Source of the DNA: Acidobacteriota bacterium
Lineage (GTDB): Bacteria; Acidobacteriota; Terriglobia; Bryobacterales; Bryobacteraceae
Reading direction: 5' to 3'
NCBI GenBank assembly: GCA_017307505.1
Contig: JAFKEE010000018.1
Span: 122,737 to 186,736 of the forward strand
DNA length: 64,000 nucleotides
Shown here in pieces: positions 26,023-34,706 of the stretch; position 1 is the first letter of the stretch, and every line of letters begins with the position of its first letter. A model generated the notes under the pieces. That model had not been told where the DNA came from and did no database searches. It saw only the letters and a program-made list of their open reading frames with translations. A program made the translations under genes and the position numbers.

Positions 26023-27705
26023 ATGGCTATTAAGAGTTACGCCTTCGTCCTCGTTGGTTTATCCGTCCCGCTTTGCCTGTTCTCTGCCCTCGCTCTTCAG
26101 CAGGACCCAGTGTTCACGACCACGACAAGAATGGTGGAGGTGACCGCGGTCGTGACGGATGCCAGTGGGCGCCCCGTCACCGGACTGAAAAAGGATGACT
26201 TCACTGTCCTCGAAAACGGGAAGCCCCAGACGATTGCACAGTTTGTCACGGAAGAGTCGTTGCGCCTCGATCGGCGCGCCCTTAAATTGCCGCCGAACAT
26301 TTACACCAACAAAGCTGAGGCCCTGCCCTATGCGCAGCGCAGTGTGAATGTGCTCGTACTGGATTACCTCAACTCCTCTTGGGGTTCCCAAGTAGCAACT
26401 CGCGAGCAGATCATGAAATTCCTGCGGGCACTCAAGGGGGATGACGTGGTGGCCATCTACACCATGGGGCAGACGCTGCGGCTGTTGCATGATTTCACCT
26501 CCGATCGCGAGTCGCTGCTGCAGAAACTCGATAAATCCCCAGGGTTGCTGACTCCCCTCACGAAGTCGCCGAATGAGATTGTCAACCTGGACTCAGACCG
26601 ATGGGTCCGTTCTTTTGGAGAGAGCCGATTTGACGCGGAACGATTCTATACCAGCACCATGCAAAGGACGCGTACGCTGCTGACCGTGCAGACGCTAAGC
26701 CTGATCGCGCGTCACATGGCGGGGTTTCCGGGACGGAAGAACCTCGTCTGGCTTTCTTCGGGATTTCCCATTACCATTCTGGCCACGGAACACACCACCC
26801 CTACCGTCATCGTTTCCTCCGCCGCGGGTAATCGAATCATGAATATGCCCAGGCCGAGTGAGATCGTGGGCACGAGCGGGGAAGCGACTCTCTTCCTGGA
26901 TTCAATGAACAAATCCTTGGACACGATCAACGCGGCAGGGGTTGCGGTGTACGCGATCGACGTTTCCGGACTAATCGTACCCATTGACGAGGCCTCAATC
27001 GGGTTTGGGTACAAAGTGACGAATTCTGAGCTCGGCGCCACGCCCATCAACATTTCCAACCAGACTGCGCTGATTACCTTTGCCGAGAAAACGGGAGGCC
27101 GTGCCAGGATTGGCGGCAATGACATCGAAGGAATGCTGAATCAGGCGCTCAGCGATTCGCGGGACTACTATCTGCTGGCATACCACACCACCAATCCCAA
27201 GATGGACGGGAAGTTCCGCAAGATCGAGATCAAGGTGAACCGGCCGGGTGTGAAGGTTCAGAATCGTCCGGGCTATACGGCCTACGAGCCGGAAAAGGAT
27301 GAGACGCCGCAGTTGAAGGGCGATCTGGAGGAGGCCGGACAGAGCCCCGTTTCGCAGTCGGCGATTCTGCTGACCGCACAGGCTCTGCCAGGGGAAAACG
27401 GCAATCTGAATGTCACCTTGCAGATCGATGCCAGCAAAGTTTCGTTTCGAGCGGACAAGGACTCGTGGCTTGGTGTGCTGGATCTTGTCTTCTACGTGAA
27501 GTCGCCCGATGGAAAGATGACTGGCACCAAAGCTAACATGCCCCTCAAGCTAACGGCCGAGCAATACAGCACGGTGATGCGCAAGGGAATTCTTTACCGG
27601 CGCAGTGTACAGATTACTCCAGGGGCAGCCGTTCTGCGCATCGGGGTCCGCGACTCCGGCAGCGGCCTGGTCGGAACCCTGGATATCCCGTTGAACAAAT
27701 CCTGA
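26023..27705 (+). CDS. Secreted VWFA-related Acidobacterial protein
   Basis: 560 aa from the ATG at 26023. Signal peptide MAIKSYAFVLVGLSVPLCLF, cleaved near SALALQ. Residues 35-85 form a DUF-like beta domain (VTAVVTDASGRPVTGLKKDDFTVLENG), then a von Willebrand factor A-like domain (about 105-390: VNVLVLDYLNSSWGSQ, DDVVAIYTM, KNLVWLSSGFP). The MIDAS acid cluster is degenerate (LDYLNSS). A C-terminal beta domain follows. This family is found mainly in Acidobacteria and its role is unknown, though adhesion or complex assembly is often assumed. Confidence 0.88.
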   Translation: MAIKSYAFVLVGLSVPLCLFSALALQQDPVFTTTTRMVEVTAVVTDASGRPVTGLKKDDFTVLENGKPQTIAQFVTEESLRLDRRALKLPPNIYTNKAEALPYAQRSVNVLVLDYLNSSWGSQVATREQIMKFLRALKGDDVVAIYTMGQTLRLLHDFTSDRESLLQKLDKSPGLLTPLTKSPNEIVNLDSDRWVRSFGESRFDAERFYTSTMQRTRTLLTVQTLSLIARHMAGFPGRKNLVWLSSGFPITILATEHTTPTVIVSSAAGNRIMNMPRPSEIVGTSGEATLFLDSMNKSLDTINAAGVAVYAIDVSGLIVPIDEASIGFGYKVTNSELGATPINISNQTALITFAEKTGGRARIGGNDIEGMLNQALSDSRDYYLLAYHTTNPKMDGKFRKIEIKVNRPGVKVQNRPGYTAYEPEKDETPQLKGDLEEAGQSPVSQSAILLTAQALPGENGNLNVTLQIDASKVSFRADKDSWLGVLDLVFYVKSPDGKMTGTKANMPLKLTAEQYSTVMRKGILYRRSVQITPGAAVLRIGVRDSGSGLVGTLDIPLNKS

Positions 27706-27722
27706 CGGCTGCGCGCCGCCGT

Positions 27723-29270
27723 TTAGCGGAACACGACCAAATTGCTGAGGGCGATCTTCGATCCCTTGGATCCCTGATAAGGCTCGCCCTTTACCACCAG
27801 TTTCAGCGTGTGTTTGCCGGGCTTCAGCGCGAAGTCGTGGTAGACGCTTTCTCCACCCTTGCTCGCTTCCTCGTCAGGGTAGACGTCGACCGTCGAGGCG
27901 AGCTTACCATCCATGTACACGTCGGCGAGGCCACCGTCAGGCAGGTAGAGCCCCACCAGGATAACGCCGCGGCCTTCAAAAGCAATCTCGGCTGATGCGC
28001 CCTTTTCGGAGGCGACGCGTGATCCCGTGTTGCGGCTCGATTCCTCGGCCCACTGTCCGCTCCACTGCCAGCGAGGGTCGTTGATCGCCACACGCTCAGC
28101 CGGTGAGCCGTAGTCGTCCCAAACCTCCAGCTTGGGAGCCTTGGCGGCCTGGGCAGGGACCGTGAGCTTATCGCCTTCCACCTTGCCTCCTGCTCGCTTG
28201 ACCACGGCCAGGGCGCGGTTGTACGTGCTGTCCACGATGGTCTCGAACGTGAAGTCGGTGTACTGGAACTTGCGGTTAGCAAGCGGCGGGATGCCGCTCT
28301 TCCATTGATCCGGAATTCGATTCCACCCCAGCATCGTGCCCAGCACCCCGGCGGCTGAGGATGGATTGCAGTCGGAATCCTGCCCGGCGCGCGTCGAGAT
28401 CTGGATGGTCTTCGTCATATCTCCATCGCCATAGAGCAAGCCCAGGGCGATGTAGGCCCCATTGATCTTGGCGTCGATGTTAAAGGGCTTCAGCGCGCCT
28501 TCGGGACAGGGTTCCCGCTTGTTCCACTTTCCCTCAATGAGCTGCCACGCCTTCTCCCAGTCGTTCGGGTTCTGCTTGTGCCAGGTCATGAGGTCCGAGA
28601 TCAACTGTCCGTAGGGGCTCTTGGCCGGAATGCAGGCCAGGCCGGCTTCGACCACTTTGTGAGGGTCGGATTCGAAGAACGCGGCGGCGTACATGCAGCC
28701 CACGAACATACCGCCATTGATGCCATCGCCGTAGTTCATGACCCGGCCGGCCCGCCAGGCAATGTCGTTGGCAACCTGCGGCAGGCCAGGCGTCATCAGG
28801 CCAATGAAGTCGGCTTCGATCTGGAAGTCGATGTCGTTCGCATGTGCGTTGTACTTGGGAGTGCCGGATAGTGTAGCCGGCACACCGCGCTTCAGGGCCC
28901 GGCGGGCGGCCAGGTTTGCATGCCACAGGTTGTAGCGGGCATTTTTGAACATGGCGCCGAAATCGTCGGTGGTGGCGTCGAGACCTTTGTCGTCCAGGAC
29001 CTTGGCGAACGTCATGTCGACATAGAGGTCGTCCTGGTTCAGCGCGTTGTCGACCTTGGAGGGCTTCCACTCGGGCAGTTTGTCGACGGGAATGATCTTC
29101 TCGTTAAAGCGGAACTCGGTAGGCGCGCCGTAGCTGACCCCGAACATCTGTCCGGCCCATCCGCCGCGAATGCGGTCTTTCAGGTCGGACAGGGAGATCG
29201 TCCTGGTCTTGGCCGGCTGGGCGGCGCAGAGGGCAATCGACAAAACAAAGGCGGCACTGAACCGGTTCAT
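27723..29270 (-). CDS. Secreted ADP-ribosylglycohydrolase-family protein with C-terminal beta module
   Basis: 515 aa. Signal peptide MNRFSAAFVLSIALCAAQPA. The main domain (about 28-360) has the DraG fold motifs RIRGGWAGQMFGVSYG and, near 290, AGQDSDCNPSSAAG with the metal-binding Asp pair. After about 370 comes a galactose-binding-like beta module (VWDDYGSPAERVAI ... GKHTLKLVVKGEPYQG). Family members remove ADP-ribose, but export and the added sugar-binding-like module suggest another substrate such as an extracellular glycoside. It is convergent with the VWFA gene (17-base gap). Confidence 0.82.
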   Translation of the reverse strand: MNRFSAAFVLSIALCAAQPAKTRTISLSDLKDRIRGGWAGQMFGVSYGAPTEFRFNEKIIPVDKLPEWKPSKVDNALNQDDLYVDMTFAKVLDDKGLDATTDDFGAMFKNARYNLWHANLAARRALKRGVPATLSGTPKYNAHANDIDFQIEADFIGLMTPGLPQVANDIAWRAGRVMNYGDGINGGMFVGCMYAAAFFESDPHKVVEAGLACIPAKSPYGQLISDLMTWHKQNPNDWEKAWQLIEGKWNKREPCPEGALKPFNIDAKINGAYIALGLLYGDGDMTKTIQISTRAGQDSDCNPSSAAGVLGTMLGWNRIPDQWKSGIPPLANRKFQYTDFTFETIVDSTYNRALAVVKRAGGKVEGDKLTVPAQAAKAPKLEVWDDYGSPAERVAINDPRWQWSGQWAEESSRNTGSRVASEKGASAEIAFEGRGVILVGLYLPDGGLADVYMDGKLASTVDVYPDEEASKGGESVYHDFALKPGKHTLKLVVKGEPYQGSKGSKIALSNLVVFR

Positions 29271-29334
29271 AGCTTCTCCGTCCCAAACAGTATCATTCGA
29301 GCTCCAACGGCGTCAAAGCAATACCGGCGGGAAC

Positions 29335-29736
29335 TCAGGCCGCGCGGAACGAGGGCTTGCCGGCCCTCAGCCAGCCCCCGAGGCAGACCGCAGGCGTCCA
29401 TAGAATCAGCAGTCCGACCTGGTACCACAACTGAACCTGGCCCCATGTGAGCGCGGCCGAGACAAAGCCCAGCAATTCACCCCAGAGGATGAGCCCAAGA
29501 ATATGGTGCCAGGGCTTGAATGGCGCCAGGCGGGCGGTCACCCAGCCGCCGGCGGTCGACCACAAAGTGCTGGTGGCGAGGCTCAGGGCAGCCAGGGAGT
29601 CCGGCGGCAGGCGTCCCGCAACATAGCGGTCTGGAAACAATGCCATCAGCAACCCGTCTGTCGCGACCACCAGAGCCCCCACCGTGGCCCATCCGGCCAG
29701 GACGGAGAGGACGCTACGGACGGTGGTGCTTGCCAT
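29335..29736 (-). CDS. Small membrane protein, function unknown
   Basis: 133 aa from the ATG at 29736 (MASTTVRSVLSVLAGW), preferred over a start at 29793 because that would read through the CRP-like site and a -10 box. Four hydrophobic segments at about 8-28, 45-65, 73-95 and 100-120. No family recognised. It is divergent from the RIC protein and may share its regulatory gap. Confidence 0.6.
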   Translation of the reverse strand: MASTTVRSVLSVLAGWATVGALVVATDGLLMALFPDRYVAGRLPPDSLAALSLATSTLWSTAGGWVTARLAPFKPWHHILGLILWGELLGFVSAALTWGQVQLWYQVGLLILWTPAVCLGGWLRAGKPSFRAA

Positions 29737-29743
29737 GCGGAGT

Positions 29744-29749
29744 ATCTTA
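29744..29749 (-). promoter_or_regulatory. -10 box (TAAGAT) of the small membrane protein gene
   Basis: On the minus strand TAAGAT ends seven bases before the ATG at 29736, with no Shine-Dalgarno sequence, the same layout as at 5061 and 26008. Confidence 0.35.
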
Positions 29750-29778
29750 CTCGCCGTGCGGCTGATTTCCAAGTCCAT

Positions 29779-29794
29779 TGTGATCCTGGTCACA
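29779..29794. promoter_or_regulatory. CRP/FNR-family binding palindrome
   Basis: TGTGA-TCCTGG-TCACA is an exact match to the CRP consensus TGTGA-N6-TCACA. It sits in the 105-base divergent gap, 47 bases before the RIC start and 42 bases before the small membrane protein start. In RIC (YtfE/ScdA) systems a CRP/FNR-family nitric-oxide or oxygen sensor is a usual controller. Which of the two genes it serves is unclear. Confidence 0.6.
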
Positions 29795-29841
29795 GACCCG
29801 GGAGGGCCACCGGGCGGAGACTGGCATCAGGAGAACGACCG

Positions 29842-30573
29842 ATGAATCAAGCCGCCGTCGCTGGAACCGTTGGAGATTGGACCGCCCGCAATTTCCGTTG
29901 CGTCGTGGTTGTGGAAAAGTATGGCATCGACTTTCACCAGGAGGCGGATGTCCCTCTGGAGGAAGCGTGCCGGCAGCGCGGGCTGAACGTGGAAGCCGTT
30001 CTCAGCGAGCTACAGGCCGCGGCGGCGCCCCGGCAGGCAATGTCCGGTGACTGGGCGAACATCTCCCTGCGGGAACTGACGAAGCACATCAATGCCCGCC
30101 ACCACGAGTATCTGAAGCTGGAACTGCCCCGGTTGCGGCAGCGACTGGACCGCATGGCCGCACGCCACGGCGAACGCGACGGCGCCCTGTTGAGCCGGCT
30201 GCACGCCGTCTATTGCGGGCTGCAGGAGGAGTTGGAGTTGCACCTGCACAAAGAGGAGTTGATCCTCTTTCCGGTCATCAACCGGTATGACTCAGCCGCG
30301 GAAACCGGCTATCCGATTGGCGCGCCGCCTTTCGGGACCGTGCGCAATCCAATCCAGATGATGCTGCGCGAACACGACGGCGCCACCGAAGCTCTGCAGC
30401 AGATGCGCACCATTACCCGCGATTACGTGGCGGCCGACTACGCCTGTGCGAACTTCCGTGCCGTGTTCGCCTCCCTCGAAGAGCTGGAAGCGGACCTGCT
30501 GGAGCACATTCGGGTCGAGAACGAGTTTCTGTTCCCCCGCGCCGCGGAGCTCGAGAAAGCACTGTTGGGGTGA
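29842..30573 (+). CDS. RIC-type di-iron protein (YtfE/ScdA/DnrN-like) with altered N-terminal motif
   Basis: 243 aa from the ATG at 29842 with AGGAG eight bases upstream. Residues 10-60 correspond to the ScdA_N/DUF542 domain, but where relatives have YGIDFCCGG this protein has YGIDFHQEADVP, so the cysteine pair is gone (one Cys remains at 20 and one at about 43). Residues 75-240 are a hemerythrin-like four-helix bundle with ligands in LTKHINARHHEYL, LHLHKEELILFPVI, REHDGATEA and LLEHIRVENEFLFPR. RIC proteins repair iron-sulfur clusters damaged by nitric oxide or peroxide. The CRP/FNR-like site upstream fits that role. Confidence 0.85.
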   Translation: MNQAAVAGTVGDWTARNFRCVVVVEKYGIDFHQEADVPLEEACRQRGLNVEAVLSELQAAAAPRQAMSGDWANISLRELTKHINARHHEYLKLELPRLRQRLDRMAARHGERDGALLSRLHAVYCGLQEELELHLHKEELILFPVINRYDSAAETGYPIGAPPFGTVRNPIQMMLREHDGATEALQQMRTITRDYVAADYACANFRAVFASLEELEADLLEHIRVENEFLFPRAAELEKALLG

Positions 30574-30576
30574 GCC

Positions 30577-32112
30577 TCAAGTCACTGGGCCGGGGTTAAA
30601 GAGGGCCGGGGCGTTGTGCAGTTGCCACGTCTCGGCCCAGGTCTTTTTACGGCCGCTGGCGACCTCCAGAATCAGGTCGAACAATTCCTGTCCTACCTGC
30701 TGGATGGAGGCGTCACCTGTCGCGATGCGGCCCGCGTTGACGTCGATTAAGTCTGGCCAGCGCTCGGCCAGGGCGGTGCGGGATGAGACTTTGATCACGG
30801 GTGCCATCGCGAGGCCGTAAGGCGTGCCTTCCCCCGTTGTGAAGACATGCATATTCATCCCTGCCGCGAGCTGCAGCGTGCCGCAGATGAAGTCGCTGGC
30901 CGGAGTGGCGGCAAAGACTAGACCCTTCGTGGTGACGCGCTCGCCCGGTCCGGAAACGCCCATCAGCGCGCTGGTTCCGGCCTTGGCAACAGATCCGAGT
31001 GCCTTTTCGACGATATTGGCCAGGCCGCCCCGTTTGTTGCCCGGCGTGGGATTGGCGCTGCGATCGGCGAAGCCGCGCTCCAGATAATCGTCATACCAGG
31101 CCATCTCCCGGATCAGTGCCTGGGCCACCTCCTCATTAACGGCCCGTGGCGTCAGCAGGTGGACGGCATCCCGAACCTCGGTCACCTCGGAGAACATCAC
31201 CGTGGCGCCCGCCCGCACCAGCAGGTCCGCGGCATGGCCGACGGCTGGATTGGCAGTGACTCCGGAGAAGGCGTCGCTCCCACCGCACTGCAGCCCGACA
31301 CTCAGCTGCGACGCCGGGCAGGGTACCCGGCGCCGGCGGTTCAATTCTTCCAGGCGCCGCTCGGCGAAGCGCAGGATCTCCGTGATCATGTCCTGGAAGC
31401 CATGCTGATCCTGAAGCCGCACGACGAACGGGTCTTCGTTCTGCAATACGGGCAATTCCGGTGAGACAGGGAAAAGCTTGGCTGGCTGCAGTTTCTCGCA
31501 GCCCAGGCTTACGATCAGCGGTGATTCGCCCAGATTCGGGTTGAGTGCGAGGTTGCGGATGGTGCGGATCGGGACCGCCGCACCGGGGGCCTGGATGGCG
31601 ACGCCGCAGCCGTAGGTGTGCGTAATGGCGACGACGTCATCCACGTTGGGGTAGTGCGGCAACAGTTCCTGCTTGATCCGTTTAACCGCGTAGTCTACGG
31701 TGGGCGCCACGCATTGCACCGTGGTCGTGATACCCAGGATGTTGCGGGTGCCCACGGTGCCATCAGGATTGGGATAGCCGTCGAAGGTGATGCCCTCCAA
31801 CGGAGGCAGAGCGGCCGGAACGGCGGTGGCCCGCGGCAGTTGGTCGAGCGCCGGGGCGGAAGGCAGGCTCAATAGTTCTTCGCGCACCCAGGACCCCTGC
31901 TCTATGGCACGGCTGGCCAACCCAATGACCTCTCCGTAGCGGATCACGGGTTGTCCCGCATCAATCTCTGTCAGTGCCACTTTGTGGGCCTGTGGGATGA
32001 ACTCCGTCAAGGTCAGGCCATCGGAAAACGACGTCCCGGCCGGCAGCCCCTCTGGATTCACGATGATGGCGACATTGTCGCGCGCATGGACGCGTACGTA
32101 GAGGGGCTGCAT
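30577..32112 (-). CDS. garD: Galactarate dehydratase
   Basis: 511 aa, close in length and very similar in sequence to E. coli GarD as I recall it: [14 protein letters not shown] and [12 protein letters not shown] (SAF domain, 1-90), then [73 protein letters not shown] and [13 protein letters not shown]. It dehydrates meso-galactarate to 5-keto-4-deoxyglucarate with an iron-type centre. It follows garR by 12 bases on the same strand, so the two form an operon. Confidence 0.95.
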   Translation of the reverse strand: MQPLYVRVHARDNVAIIVNPEGLPAGTSFSDGLTLTEFIPQAHKVALTEIDAGQPVIRYGEVIGLASRAIEQGSWVREELLSLPSAPALDQLPRATAVPAALPPLEGITFDGYPNPDGTVGTRNILGITTTVQCVAPTVDYAVKRIKQELLPHYPNVDDVVAITHTYGCGVAIQAPGAAVPIRTIRNLALNPNLGESPLIVSLGCEKLQPAKLFPVSPELPVLQNEDPFVVRLQDQHGFQDMITEILRFAERRLEELNRRRRVPCPASQLSVGLQCGGSDAFSGVTANPAVGHAADLLVRAGATVMFSEVTEVRDAVHLLTPRAVNEEVAQALIREMAWYDDYLERGFADRSANPTPGNKRGGLANIVEKALGSVAKAGTSALMGVSGPGERVTTKGLVFAATPASDFICGTLQLAAGMNMHVFTTGEGTPYGLAMAPVIKVSSRTALAERWPDLIDVNAGRIATGDASIQQVGQELFDLILEVASGRKKTWAETWQLHNAPALFNPGPVT

Positions 32113-32124
32113 CGGCTTGGTTCC

Positions 32125-33015
32125 TTATTCCGGCTTGCGGACCTGGCACTGCGCCATGTCTTCGATCATGTTGACGATGGCGGAGTGGTCGAGATCGCCG
32201 CGGCCGTTATTTATCGAGGCCACGAGCATCTGCTGCACCATGCTGGTGAAAGGCAGTGCGACTTTCATCGACTCGGCCGCCAGCAGGGCGTTGCGCAGGT
32301 CTTTCTGGTGCAGGCGGATGCGGAAGCCGGGCTTGAAGTTGCGGCCGATGACCATGGGCGCCTTGGCGTTCAGCACCGTGCTCCCCGCGAGCCCGCCCTT
32401 GACGGCATTGAACACAACATCGGGATCCAGGCCCGCCTTGGTAGCCAGCACCAGCGCTTCGCCCATCGCGGCGATGTTGCACGCGACCATGATCTGATTC
32501 GCCAGCTTGGTGACGTTGCCGGCTCCTACGGGGCCCGTCAAAGTCGCACTGGAGCCCAGGGACTTCAGTACAGGCAGGGCCTTTTCGAAGGTCGCCTGGC
32601 TACCCCCAACCATGATGGCCAGGGTCGCATCGATGGCCTTGGGCTCGCCGCCGCTGACCGGGGCATCGAGGAATTCCACGCCCTTCTCCGCGCAGGCGGC
32701 GCCTACCTTCTGCGCCGTCACCGGATTGATCGAGCTCATGTCCACGATGATGGAGCCTGCCGCCGCACCTTCCAGCACGCCGCCCGGGTTCAACACCGCG
32801 GCTTCGACGTCCGGTCCGTCCGGCAGCATAGTGATGGTCAGTTCGGAACGTGCGGCCGCCTCGGCGGCCGAGGACGCGGCTGTCGCGCCGGCGGCGGTCA
32901 GTTCCTCAACTGATGCGGTAACGATGTCGTACACGGTCAACTTGTGGCCGGCCTTCAGGAGATTCTTGGCCATGGGCTTGCCCATGATGCCGAGCCCGAC
33001 AAATCCGATGTTCAT
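32125..33015 (-). CDS. garR: 2-hydroxy-3-oxopropionate (tartronate semialdehyde) reductase
   Basis: 296 aa from the ATG at 33015; a longer open frame upstream adds an unrelated tail. It is a beta-hydroxyacid dehydrogenase: MNIGFVGLGIMGKPMAKNLLKAG (NAD(P) binding), the substrate motif DAPVSGGEPKA, the catalytic Lys in VGAGNVTKLANQ, and the helical C-terminus with FKPGFRIRLHQKDLRNAL. Converts tartronate semialdehyde to glycerate. Its placement directly before garD supports the GarR assignment over related 3-hydroxyisobutyrate dehydrogenases. Confidence 0.92.
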   Translation of the reverse strand: MNIGFVGLGIMGKPMAKNLLKAGHKLTVYDIVTASVEELTAAGATAASSAAEAAARSELTITMLPDGPDVEAAVLNPGGVLEGAAAGSIIVDMSSINPVTAQKVGAACAEKGVEFLDAPVSGGEPKAIDATLAIMVGGSQATFEKALPVLKSLGSSATLTGPVGAGNVTKLANQIMVACNIAAMGEALVLATKAGLDPDVVFNAVKGGLAGSTVLNAKAPMVIGRNFKPGFRIRLHQKDLRNALLAAESMKVALPFTSMVQQMLVASINNGRGDLDHSAIVNMIEDMAQCQVRKPE

Positions 33016-33129
33016 TTTGTGGTGAATGCCTCGCTTCGAACAGAGTATCGGAACCGGGCATCCTTCGGTGAGCTGCAATGGTGTCCGCTCCATGCGGCGG
33101 GGCTTCTCCGGGGTATAACCAAAAGAGCG

Positions 33130-34089
33130 ATGCAGACAAAACAACTTGGAAACAGCGACCTACACATCACCCCACTCGGCGTGGGAGCCTGGGCCATGGG
33201 GGGCGGCGGCTGGGCTTTTGCCTGGGGTCCGCAGGACGACAGCGAATCGATTGCGGCCATTCGCGCTGCGCTGGACGCGGGCATCAATTGGATCGATACC
33301 GCGGCGGTATATGGCCTGGGCCACTCCGAGGAAGTTGTCGCGAAAGCGCTGGAAGGCCGGGCGCAGAAGCCCTATGTATTCACCAAGTGCGAACGCTGCT
33401 GGGACGAGAATCGCCAGATCTACAAGAGCCTCAAGAGCGACTCCATCCGGAAGGAGTGCGAGGCGTCCCTGCGCCGTCTGAAACTCGATGTGATCGACCT
33501 CTACCAGATCCATTGGCCCGAACCCGATGAGGACATCGAAGAGGGCTGGGAGACGATGGTGCGGCTGAAGGAGGAAGGCAAGGTCCGCTGGATTGGCGTC
33601 TCCAACTTTAACGCCGCCCAGATGAAGCGCATCCAGAAGTTCGGCCCCATCACCTCGCTGCAGCCGCCCTATTCCATTCCCTCGCCTGACATCGAAGCCG
33701 CGGCCATGCCCTTCTGCGCCGAAAACAACATCGGCATCATCGTCTACTCGCCCATGAAGTCCGGACTGCTCACAGGCAAAATGACTCGGGAACGCATCCA
33801 GAACCTGCCGGCCGACGATTTCCGCAAGAATGCGCTCAGTTTCAAGGAGCCGCACCTGACGCGCAACCTGGCGCTGGTGGAACTTATCCGCGAGATCGGC
33901 AACCGGCATGGGCGTACACCCGGGGAAGTGGCCATCGCCTGGACGCTCCGTCGCCCCGAGATTACGGCCGCGATCGTCGGATTGCGCTCGCCCGCACAGT
34001 TGGAAGGTGTGATCGGTGCGGCCACGTTCCGGCTGTCGCCCGAGGAGATCGCGGAGATCACTTCGTTCATGGCGGCCAATCCGGTCTAG
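33130..34089 (+). CDS. Aldo/keto reductase
   Basis: 319 aa from the ATG at 33130, with AAGAG close upstream and a TATAAC box at about 33113. TIM-barrel reductase with the catalytic tetrad in NWIDTAAVYGLGHSEEVV (Asp, Tyr), FTKCERCWD (Lys) and YQIHWPEPDEDIEEG (His). The C-terminal motif GLRSPAQLEGVIGAA belongs to the NADPH-binding region. Its place between garR and the aldolase gene suggests a sugar or sugar-acid substrate, but this is not provable here. It overlaps the convergent methyltransferase by four bases. Confidence 0.9.
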   Translation: MQTKQLGNSDLHITPLGVGAWAMGGGGWAFAWGPQDDSESIAAIRAALDAGINWIDTAAVYGLGHSEEVVAKALEGRAQKPYVFTKCERCWDENRQIYKSLKSDSIRKECEASLRRLKLDVIDLYQIHWPEPDEDIEEGWETMVRLKEEGKVRWIGVSNFNAAQMKRIQKFGPITSLQPPYSIPSPDIEAAAMPFCAENNIGIIVYSPMKSGLLTGKMTRERIQNLPADDFRKNALSFKEPHLTRNLALVELIREIGNRHGRTPGEVAIAWTLRRPEITAAIVGLRSPAQLEGVIGAATFRLSPEEIAEITSFMAANPV

Positions 34090-34706
34090 CGTCCGGTTTT
34101 CGGCTTTTGGAGCCACACGTAGCAGTGATTACCCAATCGGGCTGCGTGTGGCGTCTTCATCAGCCAGGGATCCAGGTAGCGCAGCGGCCACAGCACCAGC
34201 CCGAGAAATCCATGCGCGAGAATGCGCCACCAGCGCCAGGGCAGCAGCATCTTCGCGAACTCCATGGTGAAGAGGATCCAGGTGGCCGCGGGTCCGGTGC
34301 GCCAGCCGGTTTTCACTACCTTCAGCCCGCCGGCCATCGAGGCCAGGCCGTCCGGAGTGAACCGCCGGTAATCTTTGGGGTACTCGTGAAACGGGTGGCA
34401 GAACGGTGTTACGACATGAGCAAAGCCGCCCGGGGCAAGCACTCGTTCGATCTCCCGCATCACGCGCTGCGGCGTATACACGTGCTCCAGCACGGCGTCG
34501 CATTCCACGCGTTGGAAAATCTCATCCGGGAAGGGCAACTCATGCGCGTCGGCCAGGATGTCGACCCCCGGCGTCGCCAGAATGTCGAGATTCACATAAC
34601 CCGGTACATGCCGGCGCGCTCCGCCGATATACAGATTCCAGCGGCCCAGCGGAGCGTCGATCCGCTGTTCATCCGGATTGTGCAGGTATGGGTCGGGTAG
34701 CTTCAC
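34086..34706 (-). CDS. Class I SAM-dependent methyltransferase
   Basis: 206 aa. RWNLYIGGARRHVPGYVNLDI stands in for motif I, followed by VDILADAHELPFPDEIFQRVECDAVLEHV and IERVLAPGGFAHVVTPF (methyltransferase-11 type). A hydrophobic patch near the end (LLPWRWWRILAHGFLGLVLWPLRYL) may anchor it to the membrane. The start codon overlaps the aldolase stop by four bases, so it belongs to the bshC-aldolase operon. The substrate is unknown; bacterial relatives often act on lipids or capsule sugars. Confidence 0.82.
   Translation of the reverse strand: MKLPDPYLHNPDEQRIDAPLGRWNLYIGGARRHVPGYVNLDILATPGVDILADAHELPFPDEIFQRVECDAVLEHVYTPQRVMREIERVLAPGGFAHVVTPFCHPFHEYPKDYRRFTPDGLASMAGGLKVVKTGWRTGPAATWILFTMEFAKMLLPWRWWRILAHGFLGLVLWPLRYLDPWLMKTPHAARLGNHCYVWLQKPKTGR

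Noticed and set aside
32125-33144. Longer garR start at 33144
   Set aside because: Adds 43 residues unlike any GarR; the Rossmann fold begins at the ATG at 33015.
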